The notes beneath the pieces are model-generated. The model was not told where the DNA came from. It saw nothing but the letters and a program-made list of their open reading frames with translations, and searched no databases. This document shows, piece by piece, positions 52,637-60,270 of a stretch of DNA of 64,000 nt. Source of the stretch: Acidimicrobiaceae bacterium (GTDB taxonomy: Bacteria; Actinomycetota; Acidimicrobiia; Acidimicrobiales; Bog-793); contig JAODBO010000025.1 in assembly GCA_025464005.1 (NCBI GenBank), forward strand, positions 1 through 64,000, given 5' to 3'. Numbering within the stretch: position 1 is the stretch's first letter; every line of letters begins with the position of its first letter. A program made the translations under genes and the position numbers.

Positions 52637-52842
52637 CGCAAGCCGCCGACGAGCTCCGCATCCCGAGCAAGCATCGCTTTGGCCCGCTCGACGAAATCGG
52701 CGTCGGCACGTTTGAGCTCGAAGTAGTGCAGCAGCGCACGTCGGAAGACCTCGTTGACGGAGATCTCGTCGACGCGCGCCGCAAGCTCTGCTCGCTGCGC
52801 CTCCTCGGGAGCCACGCGCACGGTGATAACCTTCGACTGCAT
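52633..52842 (-). CDS. ribbon-helix-helix DNA-binding protein
   Basis: A 69-residue RHH protein: SKVITVRVAPEEAQRAELAA (beta strand and first helix), RVDEISVNEVFRRALLHYFE (second helix). It is the size of CopG/Arc-type regulators and of antitoxins. No toxin partner is adjacent; instead its stop overlaps the FUSC start as TTGA. The ATG at 52842 follows directly an AT-rich inverted repeat, which fits autorepression. Confidence 0.8.
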   Translation of the reverse strand: MQSKVITVRVAPEEAQRAELAARVDEISVNEVFRRALLHYFELKRADADFVERAKAMLARDAELVGGLR

Positions 52843-52861
52843 GATAGTATGATAGCACTAT
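52843..52861. promoter_or_regulatory. AT-rich inverted repeat, candidate RHH operator
   Basis: ATAGT (52844-52848) and ACTAT (52857-52861) are perfect inverted arms around ATGATAGC; ATGATAG also repeats directly. The block abuts the RHH start codon, and a leaderless transcript is likely. In such a GC-rich region this AT block stands out. Confidence 0.5.
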
Positions 52862-52958
52862 GTCGCGGTGGTAGGTCTACGATGGCGCAGAGGATGGAAA
52901 TCGTGTTGTGGTGGACCTCCGAAGACCATCATTCTCCTTGCTCGAAAGGAAGTCTGAA

Positions 52959-53474
52959 ATGACGGCCGAGCGACGAAGCGATCCGGCAGCCGACGGACCA
53001 TCCATGAACGATTCCGATCGTCTCCTCGTCGTCGCGGGCGTCGACGGCTCGGAGTCCGGGTACCGAGCATTGGGCGCGGCAACGAACCTGATCAAGGGCC
53101 GGCCTGGCGCTATCGAGGTGGTCTTCGTCGCTCACATCCCGGCCGGGATGGAAATGTCCGCGGACGCCCAGTACGAGATGAGTCAGGGGTTCGACGACGC
53201 GGAGCGGGAGGTTAGCGACGCAATTCGCGACCGGATGCAAGGCGTGGAGCAGCGCTGGAACTTCCGACGGCGCGACGGCATGGTCGCGCACGAGCTCATC
53301 GCAGTGGCAGACGAACTACACCGTGACTACGGGAGCGACTCGAACGTCGTGATCGTCGTCGGTGGTGCCGAGCATGCTTATCACCACATCCTCGGATCCG
53401 TACCGGTCGCACTCGTTCGCCACGCCACCTACCCCATCCTGGTCATGCCCCTCGCAGCGCAATCGAATCCATAG
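52959..53474 (+). CDS. universal stress protein (UspA-like)
   Basis: A 171-residue Usp-type protein: SDRLLVVAGVDGSESGYRAL, GAIEVVFVAHIPAGMEM, SNVVIVVGGAEHAYHHILGS followed by VPVALVRHATYPILVMPL. The ATP-binding glycine pattern is degenerate (GGAEHAYHHILGSV), so nucleotide binding is uncertain. ATG 52959 has AGGAAG upstream. The start at 52908 is less likely. Confidence 0.82.
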   Translation: MTAERRSDPAADGPSMNDSDRLLVVAGVDGSESGYRALGAATNLIKGRPGAIEVVFVAHIPAGMEMSADAQYEMSQGFDDAEREVSDAIRDRMQGVEQRWNFRRRDGMVAHELIAVADELHRDYGSDSNVVIVVGGAEHAYHHILGSVPVALVRHATYPILVMPLAAQSNP

Positions 53475-53546
53475 GACGGCTGTCGCGTTTCCCACGCCGA
53501 GGCGATCAGGCACCGGTGCTCGTGTACGCGGAATCGGACGCGATCG

Positions 53547-54104
53547 TCATGGGGGCGAGATGCTCGACGGTCTCGTGACGGCGGGAATGATCCTGTAGTC
53601 CGCCTGGAAGACCAAGTTGTGTAGGTCACTCGTGGCGATGGCGCGGAGGATACAAAGCTGATCGGTGGCGTCATGGATCGTGAAGACGTTTAGCGGCCAG
53701 TCGCCCACCGTCGCGCCGCGCAAGTGCGGATGGTGGAAGCCGAACCCGTAGTAGGCGCGTAGTGACACCGGGGCTATGCCGGCTTCCAGCTGTTCGGGCC
53801 ACACAAGGTCCCACGATGCGCTAGAGCTACCATCGGCCTTTCGCTGCAGGCCCGTCGCTACGACGGTGCCAGAGCCGAGGAGTAGGTGAGCGTTGATCTC
53901 GTCGAGAGCCTGGCGAGCGACGGGTGCCAGCAGCTCCACGGCATGCGCGAAGTGTGCCTCCTTGTCGCGGCGACTGACCGATCCGCCGTGCGTGCCGTCC
54001 CGAAGGTCACTGAAGTGCCGGAGCAAGCCGGTCAGATGTCCGGGTGCGGACAACGCTGGTGTCGAGACCTCTGCAGGTAGCCGCTCCTCGGGCTCGCCGT
54101 TCAT
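53547..54104 (-). CDS. conserved hypothetical protein
   Basis: A 185-residue soluble protein, starting MNGEPEERLPAEVSTPALSA. It has a helical middle (KEAHFAHAVELLAPVARQAL) and a beta-rich C-terminus with aromatic clusters (WDLVWPEQLEAGIAPVSLRA, YYGFGFHHPHLRGATVGDWP, LNVFTIHDATDQLCILRAIA). No domain is recognised. Codon and composition look like real coding. It lies between a Usp gene and a decayed VOC gene. Confidence 0.65.
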   Translation of the reverse strand: MNGEPEERLPAEVSTPALSAPGHLTGLLRHFSDLRDGTHGGSVSRRDKEAHFAHAVELLAPVARQALDEINAHLLLGSGTVVATGLQRKADGSSSASWDLVWPEQLEAGIAPVSLRAYYGFGFHHPHLRGATVGDWPLNVFTIHDATDQLCILRAIATSDLHNLVFQADYRIIPAVTRPSSISPP

Positions 54105-54242
54105 CGCCTCGCCTCGCGATTCACTTATCTTGCGCAGACCATCACTCTCCAGTTTGGAGCATGTCGCGCACGATCAGGACGCGCCGAAAGTCGGCCCGTC
54201 GGCGGCCGATCTCTTCGGCGGCGGCGACCCGCGCCTTCCTCA

Positions 54243-54547
54243 ATGACGGTCATGGTTGTGCGATGGCAAGACCGCCTGGTGCTGATACCCGTGCCGGGGC
54301 CGCCCATGCTCGACCCGGACGACGGCGCTCAGGTCACCGCACTGGTGGCCAAGGGCGCAGGCGGCACGTTGTTTCTGGAGACCGACGACTCTATGACGAA
54401 CTGTCGGCGCGGGGGGTCAAGTTCAACGACCCGCCCACAGCTGAGGCCTACGGCGTCGACACGTCGTTCCGAGACCCTTCCGGAAACAACATCCGGCTCA
54501 CGCGGGTGCTGGAGATCGACCCGGCGCGAGGCAACGGTCGGACCTAG
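54243..54547 (+). pseudogene. VOC family protein with frameshift
   Basis: The frame from 54243 reads WQDRLVLIPVPGPPMLDPDD, GAQVTALVAKGAGGTLFLET and then breaks. The next frame continues LYDELSARGVKFNDPPTAEA, YGVDTSFRDPSGNNIRLTRV to 54547. Together these form the second half of a VOC/glyoxalase domain. The N-terminal half is not recoverable. One indel near 54390 explains the break. Confidence 0.65.
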
Positions 54548-54609
54548 CGACCGTGAGATAGGGCGGCTCCAGAGCCTCGACGTCGGCGGAGGGACCCTGT
54601 CGCACTCGT

Positions 54610-55290
54610 CTATGCACGGCCGGGGACTACGAGACCACTCTCGTAGGCCAGCACGACGAGTTGCGTCCGGTCTCGCGCCCCGAGCTTGGTCAAGATACGC
54701 GAGACGTGCGACTTTATGGTCAGTGGGCTGTTGTACAGCTGATCGGCGATCTCCGCGTTGGTGAGTCCCGTAGCGATGAGCGTGAGGACTTCGATCTCGC
54801 GTGCGGTGAGCGAGCCCGGGAGACGAGCTAGCTCGCCGGGCTGTTCGGCACTGCTCGCAACGTATGCCTCGATGAGTCGACGCGTCGCGCCCGGATCGAG
54901 AAGCGCGTTTCCCGCGGCGACCGTCCGAACGGCGCTGATCAGGTCGACCGGCTCGACACCCTTCAGCAAGAACGCACTCGCCCCGGCACGTAGAGCGCCG
55001 AAGACGTACTCGTCGAGATCAAACGTCGTGAGCACGATGACCTTCGTTGCGACGAGACGGGGATCTGTCGTGATGCGGCGAGTCGCCTCGAGGCCATCGA
55101 CGTCGGGCATCCGTATGTCCATAAGCACGACGTCCGGCACCTCACGCCTGGCAATCACCAAGGCCTCGACGCCGTTCGTAGCCTCCTCGACGACCTCGAT
55201 GTCTCCCTCACCGGTCAAGATCGAGCGGAAGCCGGCGCGCACGAGCGCGTGATCGTCCGCGACGAGCACGCGCAACGTCGCCCCAGTCAT
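54610..55290 (-). CDS. NarL-family response regulator
   Basis: A 226-residue regulator with receiver VLVADDHALVRAGFRSIL, phosphoacceptor VVLMDIRMPDVDG (D58), TFDLDEYVFGALRAGASAFL, and LuxR helix-turn-helix TAREIEVLTLIATGLTNAEI, ADQLYNSPLTIKSHVSRILT. ATG 55290 overlaps the kinase stop as ATGA. Paralogue of the 43.8 kb regulator. Confidence 0.93.
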   Translation of the reverse strand: MTGATLRVLVADDHALVRAGFRSILTGEGDIEVVEEATNGVEALVIARREVPDVVLMDIRMPDVDGLEATRRITTDPRLVATKVIVLTTFDLDEYVFGALRAGASAFLLKGVEPVDLISAVRTVAAGNALLDPGATRRLIEAYVASSAEQPGELARLPGSLTAREIEVLTLIATGLTNAEIADQLYNSPLTIKSHVSRILTKLGARDRTQLVVLAYESGLVVPGRA

Positions 55291-56648
55291 CGCTGATCCC
55301 CCACAACCGGCAGTCGGGCCTCGACCCGCCAACCTCCGCCCGTCGCGACGCCCGCTTCGCAGTGTCCACCGAGCGCGGTCGCGCGCTCGCTCATGCCTTG
55401 CAGGCCATGTCCGGCAACCGCGCCAGGCGAAGGGAGCGTTCGGCCGTCGTCGATGACCTCCAGAGAAAGTGCGTTCTCCAGGAAAGACACCCTGACAACG
55501 ACGGCATGAGCATCGGAATGGCGAAGCACGTTCGTCAGCGCCTCCTGGATGATCCGGTAGCCGGCGTGCTCGATCGCCGCCGGGAGGGATCCGGGAATCG
55601 TCTCGAACTCGAGTGCGACAGCGATTCCGACGCCTTGGAGATGGTCTATGAGCTCCTGTAGGTCGTCGAGGCTCTGTGGCGGCCGCAGAGGCACCTCGCC
55701 AGGCGCGGCTCGTAGCATCTTCAATGTCGAGCGCAACTCGGCGAGCGCGTCCGCCGACGTGCGCTTGATCTCCTGAAACGCCTCGAGACTCTCGTCCGGA
55801 TCATTGCGCCGCAGGTGGGCTGCCGCCCCAGCGCGTACGTTGACCGCCACGAGCGCATGGGCGATCGAATCGTGGAGCTCGTGGGCAAGTCGAAGACGCT
55901 GCTCGTCGAAGCGGTGCTGGGCCATCGCCTCGCGCTCTTGCTCGACCTTCTCCTTCGCTGCTCGCGCCAGCGCCAGCCGCCCTCGCCGGGCGTCCCCGGT
56001 GACGAGTGCAGCGACGAGCAGGGCGAGATACGTGACGACTTCGACCGGATCGACCCGGGGACGGCGCAAGATCGCCGCAGCTGTAACAACGGCCGGAACC
56101 ATGGCGGCTCCCACGAACAGTGAGCTTCGGCGACGTCCTTGCAGCCCGACGGTGTAGACGGCAAGCATGGCAATGGCTACGGCCGCATGCTTGGGTCGGA
56201 ATACGGCCAGGCAACCGAGGTCTCCTGCTATCACCAGAGCGAGCACTGCGAGGGGATAGCGGCGACGTGCGACGAGTGGAAGCGCCGTGACTCCGGAGAG
56301 CACGACATCCGCGATGCCGATGTGGCCCGCGGGCCTGCTCAGAAGGGGGTCGACGAGCAAGCCCGCAAAGCCGGCAACAGCGAGTCCCACATCCAGCTCG
56401 GGTGCGTCCAGGACTGCTCGTCGGATCTTGTCCGTGCGGCTCACCGGCGCGTCCACCACGACCGACCGGATCCGTCGCTGCTGAAAGCGCAGCAAGCGCT
56501 CATGCATCGAGCGTACTTGTGGCTGGCCCGCGCTCTTCGAAGCGTCGGGGGTGGCGGCGAGTCGGGTACGAGTGTCGCTGCTCCGGATGGCGGCATCCTG
56601 CTCCGGGGCTCCGGGGCCGACAGCACGGTCAGCGTGACCTAGAGACAT
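55287..56648 (-). CDS. sensor histidine kinase (HisKA_3)
   Basis: A 453-residue kinase. About five membrane segments lie in residues 85-220 (VGLAVAGFAGLLVDPLLSRP, RRYPLAVLALVIAGDLGCLA). Phosphoacceptor helix RLAHELHDSIAHALVAVNVR (H259) and HATPase motifs GYRIIQEALTNVLRHS, LEVIDDGR and GHGLQGMSERATAL. The N-terminal 60 residues before the membrane part are hydrophilic. It forms a coupled pair with the regulator at 54.6 kb. Confidence 0.92.
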   Translation of the reverse strand: MSLGHADRAVGPGAPEQDAAIRSSDTRTRLAATPDASKSAGQPQVRSMHERLLRFQQRRIRSVVVDAPVSRTDKIRRAVLDAPELDVGLAVAGFAGLLVDPLLSRPAGHIGIADVVLSGVTALPLVARRRYPLAVLALVIAGDLGCLAVFRPKHAAVAIAMLAVYTVGLQGRRRSSLFVGAAMVPAVVTAAAILRRPRVDPVEVVTYLALLVAALVTGDARRGRLALARAAKEKVEQEREAMAQHRFDEQRLRLAHELHDSIAHALVAVNVRAGAAAHLRRNDPDESLEAFQEIKRTSADALAELRSTLKMLRAAPGEVPLRPPQSLDDLQELIDHLQGVGIAVALEFETIPGSLPAAIEHAGYRIIQEALTNVLRHSDAHAVVVRVSFLENALSLEVIDDGRTLPSPGAVAGHGLQGMSERATALGGHCEAGVATGGGWRVEARLPVVGDQR

Positions 56649-56947
56649 CTGATCCCCTCAGGCGACGAAGCTCGCTCGAGTCCGTGGCCAGCACGACTCA
56701 CAGTAACGATGCCGGCCGTCCGGCACATCGCCCGCAAGATGGTCCTGCCTACTCCTCGCGGAGTAGTCGGGGATAGCGAGGACCCACGCTAAGTCGCGGA
56801 GCAAATGTCCTTCACCGCCGCTCGGGCTACGCCCCCGGGGTGACTGGAACCCGATGCAAGCGTCCCAACGGCCGATGTGTGTGGAGCAGCGTCAGTTCTA
56901 CCGTCGGCCGGGAGGTCGCCGACAGCCGGCGCCGAGGGGAGATCGCG
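56649..56947. other. intergenic region without a recognisable gene
   Basis: This interval separates the divergent kinase gene (minus) and the membrane-protein gene (plus). I see short frames but none with protein-like composition or a start site. It should hold both promoters. Confidence 0.5.
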
Positions 56948-57688
56948 ATGCGTCTGCTCAGTCGTTCGGTCGAGGCGAACGCGCGCCTGACCAGCGCCGC
57001 GGGCGCCGTCCTGCTCGTGCTCTTCTGCGTCGAGATCGCCACGGTGGCCCTGGGGGTGACCGGCCTTCTGACTCTCCACGTGATGATCGGACTGCTCTTG
57101 GCGCCGCCGTTGTTCTTGAAGATCGCGTCCGTCTCGTGGAGACTCCTTCAGTACTATCGCCACGACCCGCAATACCAGCGACGGGGTCCGCCGCCGCCAG
57201 CGCTACGGGCGCTCGGTCCGGTGCTCCTCCTCGCAACACTCGTGCTGCTCTCAAGCGGCATCACGCTCCTACTGGCACCGTCCGCACGGGATGGCAGTAT
57301 GCGCCACATCCACAGCGTCAGCTTCTACCTCTGGCTGGTGCTCGTGCTGGTTCACGTCGTCGCCCACATCGGCGATCTCCGACGCGTCGCCCCTCGAGAC
57401 CTGGCGCGGCGCACTCGAGCCGGCGTCCCAGGGGCGCTCCTCCGCCAGGCGTTCATACTCGCGAGCCTCGCGGTCGGCCTGGTGCTGGCGCTTTCGCTCG
57501 TCTCGCGCGTGGGCGCCTACCGCCACGACCTCAACGGCGCGCGCAGCGCCTCCTCTCACGGCTTCGGCGCGAGACGCGGGGACCGGGTCGCGTCGTCGGG
57601 AGGTACGCCCACAGGAGTAGGCGAGCTCGGACGAAGGGTCCTGCCGGCCGACGATCCCTGGGGACACTTGCCTCATCGTGAGCACTGA
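56948..57688 (+). CDS. four-helix membrane protein (cytochrome b561/DUF4405-like)
   Basis: About 246 residues. ATG 56948 has GGGGAG upstream. Four membrane segments: LTSAAGAVLLVLFCVEIATV, LTLHVMIGLLLAPPLFLKIA, LGPVLLLATLVLLSSGITLL and VSFYLWLVLVLVHVVAHIGD, with a fifth possible (LILASLAVGLVLALSLV-type). Histidines in TLHVMIG, RHIHSV and LVHVVAHIGD are placed as in heme-ligating cytochrome b-like proteins of the DUF4405 or ferric reductase-like type. Heme binding is inferred. The MMPL gene follows after 37 bases. Confidence 0.6.
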   Translation: MRLLSRSVEANARLTSAAGAVLLVLFCVEIATVALGVTGLLTLHVMIGLLLAPPLFLKIASVSWRLLQYYRHDPQYQRRGPPPPALRALGPVLLLATLVLLSSGITLLLAPSARDGSMRHIHSVSFYLWLVLVLVHVVAHIGDLRRVAPRDLARRTRAGVPGALLRQAFILASLAVGLVLALSLVSRVGAYRHDLNGARSASSHGFGARRGDRVASSGGTPTGVGELGRRVLPADDPWGHLPHREH

Positions 57689-57725
57689 GGTCGCCGAATG
57701 CCGGTGATCCTTTGAGGAGGTTGTA

Positions 57726-59948
57726 ATGCGGCCGCTCGCTCGTTGGTGCCTCAGGCATCGCTTGGCTGTCTCCGGAATGTGGCTGATCGTGCTCGTTGCC
57801 ACCTTCTTCATCCAGTCAGTCACTGGGAGCCACTACGCCACCAGCACGAAGCTCTCGGGCACACCGAGCGCTGGCGCAGCCAGCCTGCTGCAGCAGGCAG
57901 CGCCAAGCCAATCCGGTGACAGCGAGCAGATCGTCTTCCAGACGAAGGCCCGAACGGTCGATTCCCCCGCCGTTCGGGCCAATATCCAGGCAATGTTGGG
58001 CCGGGTCGCTCGCTTGTCCTCGGTCTCGGGTGTCACCTCTCCCTACAGCTCTGCCGGAGCGCGGCAGATCAGCGCCGACCGGCACGTCGCCTTTGCCATC
58101 GTCAACTTCACGAAGGACGCGAACAACATCCCCTCAGCCGAGGCGACCAGGCTCGTGCGCCTCGCTCGCGCGCCGAACTCCGCGAGCCTGCAGGTCGACG
58201 TCGTCGGAGCCATCGCCGCGTCGACCAACCCGACCTCGTCATCGAGCACGTTCATCGGGGTAGGAGCCGCCCTCGTCATCCTGCTGATCGTCTTCGGGTC
58301 AATTCTCCCCGCCCTGCTCCCCCTCCTAAGCACAGCTGTAGCCCTCGTATCGGCTCTTTCGATCATCGGCGCGCTCTCCAACGGCCTGAGCATGGCGTCC
58401 TTCACCTCGCAGCTGTGCACCCTCATCGGCCTCGGAGTCGGGATCGACTACTCCTTGTTCATCCTCATGCGCACTCGCACCGGCCTGCGCCACGGCCTGA
58501 GCCTCGAGGAGGCAGTAACCACTTCCGCGGCTACCGCCGGGCGGGCGGTGTTGTTCGCCGGGGTCACCGTATGCATCGCCCTGCTCGGCATGTTCACTGT
58601 GGGCATCGGCACCCTGTCGGGCGCGGCCATCGCCGCCTCGATCGCAGTCGGGTTCTCGGTGCTCGCTGCTTTAACCCTGCTACCGGCGCTCGTCGGCCTG
58701 ATGGGGCGACGCACCCTGACCCGTCGCCAGCGGGCCTCGCTCGCGCGAGGCGAGACTGACGTTCCCGACGCGTCCCGACGGTGGTCCGCATGGGCGGCTT
58801 GGGTACAGCCCCATCGCGTCGTCCTTGCTATCGGAGCCCTAAGCGTCCTCGTGGCGCTGGGCGCACCGTTCCTGTCGATGCGACTGGGGACTGCCGACTA
58901 CAGCGTCGACCCGACCAGCACCACGACCACTACCTACCGGGCGTACGAGATGCTCGTCAGGGGGTTCGGACCCGGCTTCAGCGGGCCGTTGCAGCTAGTC
59001 GCGCCGACCAGCAGCGCTGCGGACGAGGCGACCTTCGCCAAAGTCGTAACGGCCGCCAGCCACGCCCCCGGCGTCGTCACCACTGTCGGACCGCAGTACT
59101 TCCCCGCGGGGCCGCACCATCCCGCGGTCGCGCTCGCAGAGGTCTACCCGACCGGCAGCCCCCAGGCCGTATCGACGTCCCAGCTGATCAGCCGTCTGCG
59201 GGACAGCGTCATCCCGACGGCCGTACGCGACGACCCGGACCTTCAGGTGCTCGTGGGCGGTCAGACGGCACTCGCCGATGATCTCGCGAGCCAACTCTCG
59301 TCAAAGCTGCCCCTCTTCGTCGGGATGGTCGTCGCGTTGTCGTTCGTCCTGCTGATGGTTCTCTTTCGGAGCATGGCCATTCCGGCGACCGCGGCGATCA
59401 TGAACCTGCTCTCGGCGGCAGCTGCCTTCGGGGTCGTCGTGGCAGTCTTCCAATGGGGATGGCTCGCCAGCCTCGTAGGCGTGACCAACACCGGACCGAT
59501 CAGCCCGTTCATCCCGATTCTCATGTTCGCCGTGCTCTTCGGTCTGACGACGGATTATGAGGTGTTCCTCGTCAGCAGGATCCACGAGGAGTGGCTGAGG
59601 CGGCGGGACAACTCGGCTGCGGTTCGCATCGGGCAGGCGATCACGGGTCGCACCATCAGTGCAGCAGCATCGATCATGACGGTCGTCTTCTTCGCGTTCA
59701 CCTTCACCACCGACAGGACCATAAAGATGATCGGGCTCGGGATGGCGACGGCGATCGTCATCGACGCGCTCCTCGTCCGCACTGTGCTCGCCCCTGCCGT
59801 CATGCACTCGCTCGGCAAGGCCAACTGGTACCTTCCGCGGGCCCTTGATCGCAGACTCCCGCACCTGGCCCTCGAAGACGGAACGGGGCGTGGAGTCGAC
59901 GCTGCGGCAGACGAGTCGGCACAAGAGCCAATCCTGACCGGGGTCTGA
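57726..59948 (+). CDS. MMPL-family RND transporter
   Basis: A 740-residue membrane exporter with 12 predicted helices: WCLRHRLAVSGMWLIVLVAT (helix 1), an external loop to about residue 170, SSSTFIGVGAALVILLIVFG, LSMASFTSQLCTLIGLGVGI and DYSLFILMRTRTGLRHGLSL (the DYS motif for proton relay). A second half carries LLVRTVLAPAVMHSLGKANW at the C-terminal end. MMPL proteins export lipids or siderophores. GAGGAGG before ATG 57726 is a strong ribosome-binding site. The preceding four-helix protein may be co-transcribed. Confidence 0.93.
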   Translation: MRPLARWCLRHRLAVSGMWLIVLVATFFIQSVTGSHYATSTKLSGTPSAGAASLLQQAAPSQSGDSEQIVFQTKARTVDSPAVRANIQAMLGRVARLSSVSGVTSPYSSAGARQISADRHVAFAIVNFTKDANNIPSAEATRLVRLARAPNSASLQVDVVGAIAASTNPTSSSSTFIGVGAALVILLIVFGSILPALLPLLSTAVALVSALSIIGALSNGLSMASFTSQLCTLIGLGVGIDYSLFILMRTRTGLRHGLSLEEAVTTSAATAGRAVLFAGVTVCIALLGMFTVGIGTLSGAAIAASIAVGFSVLAALTLLPALVGLMGRRTLTRRQRASLARGETDVPDASRRWSAWAAWVQPHRVVLAIGALSVLVALGAPFLSMRLGTADYSVDPTSTTTTTYRAYEMLVRGFGPGFSGPLQLVAPTSSAADEATFAKVVTAASHAPGVVTTVGPQYFPAGPHHPAVALAEVYPTGSPQAVSTSQLISRLRDSVIPTAVRDDPDLQVLVGGQTALADDLASQLSSKLPLFVGMVVALSFVLLMVLFRSMAIPATAAIMNLLSAAAAFGVVVAVFQWGWLASLVGVTNTGPISPFIPILMFAVLFGLTTDYEVFLVSRIHEEWLRRRDNSAAVRIGQAITGRTISAAASIMTVVFFAFTFTTDRTIKMIGLGMATAIVIDALLVRTVLAPAVMHSLGKANWYLPRALDRRLPHLALEDGTGRGVDAAADESAQEPILTGV

Positions 59949-60270
59949 AGGCGGTCGAGGCTGCGCCATCTGCTCGCGCGCACTACGCACGCGAGCGGGT
60001 GGCCCTCCTCCCCCGCTTCCTCGGAGGCACTTACCGGTTACATATATTGCTCTTCGCGCAACCCCGCGACGCTCCTTGCAAGAACATGACGATCGTCGTT
60101 CGCTCTTGACTCGGTGAACCATCGGCCAGAAGATGCAGGAGGATTCCAACCAAGAATTCCTATTCAGCTAAGAGCTGACGCCGTGAACGCATGGGTGGCA
60201 ACGACGCCGGACCCGGCAAGCACCGTCCGGCATTTCGTGCAGCCTGCGCCGAGAGGCAAGGAGACCTCGC
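59949..60270. other. intergenic region upstream of the GH3 gene
   Basis: About 320 bases without a gene. There is an AT-rich patch at 60036-60050 containing TATATT (60043-60048) and a GACGATCGTC palindrome at 60088-60097. Both are candidate promoter or operator elements of the GH3 gene, none assigned. Confidence 0.4.

Noticed and set aside
51104-52726. A 540-codon plus-strand frame opposite the FUSC gene
   Set aside because: It is an antisense shadow, rich in R, E, G and D without a fold pattern, while the minus strand encodes a membrane protein with clear helices.
52633-52842. The RHH protein as an antitoxin of a toxin-antitoxin pair
   Set aside because: No toxin-sized partner lies downstream; the coupled gene is a large membrane exporter.
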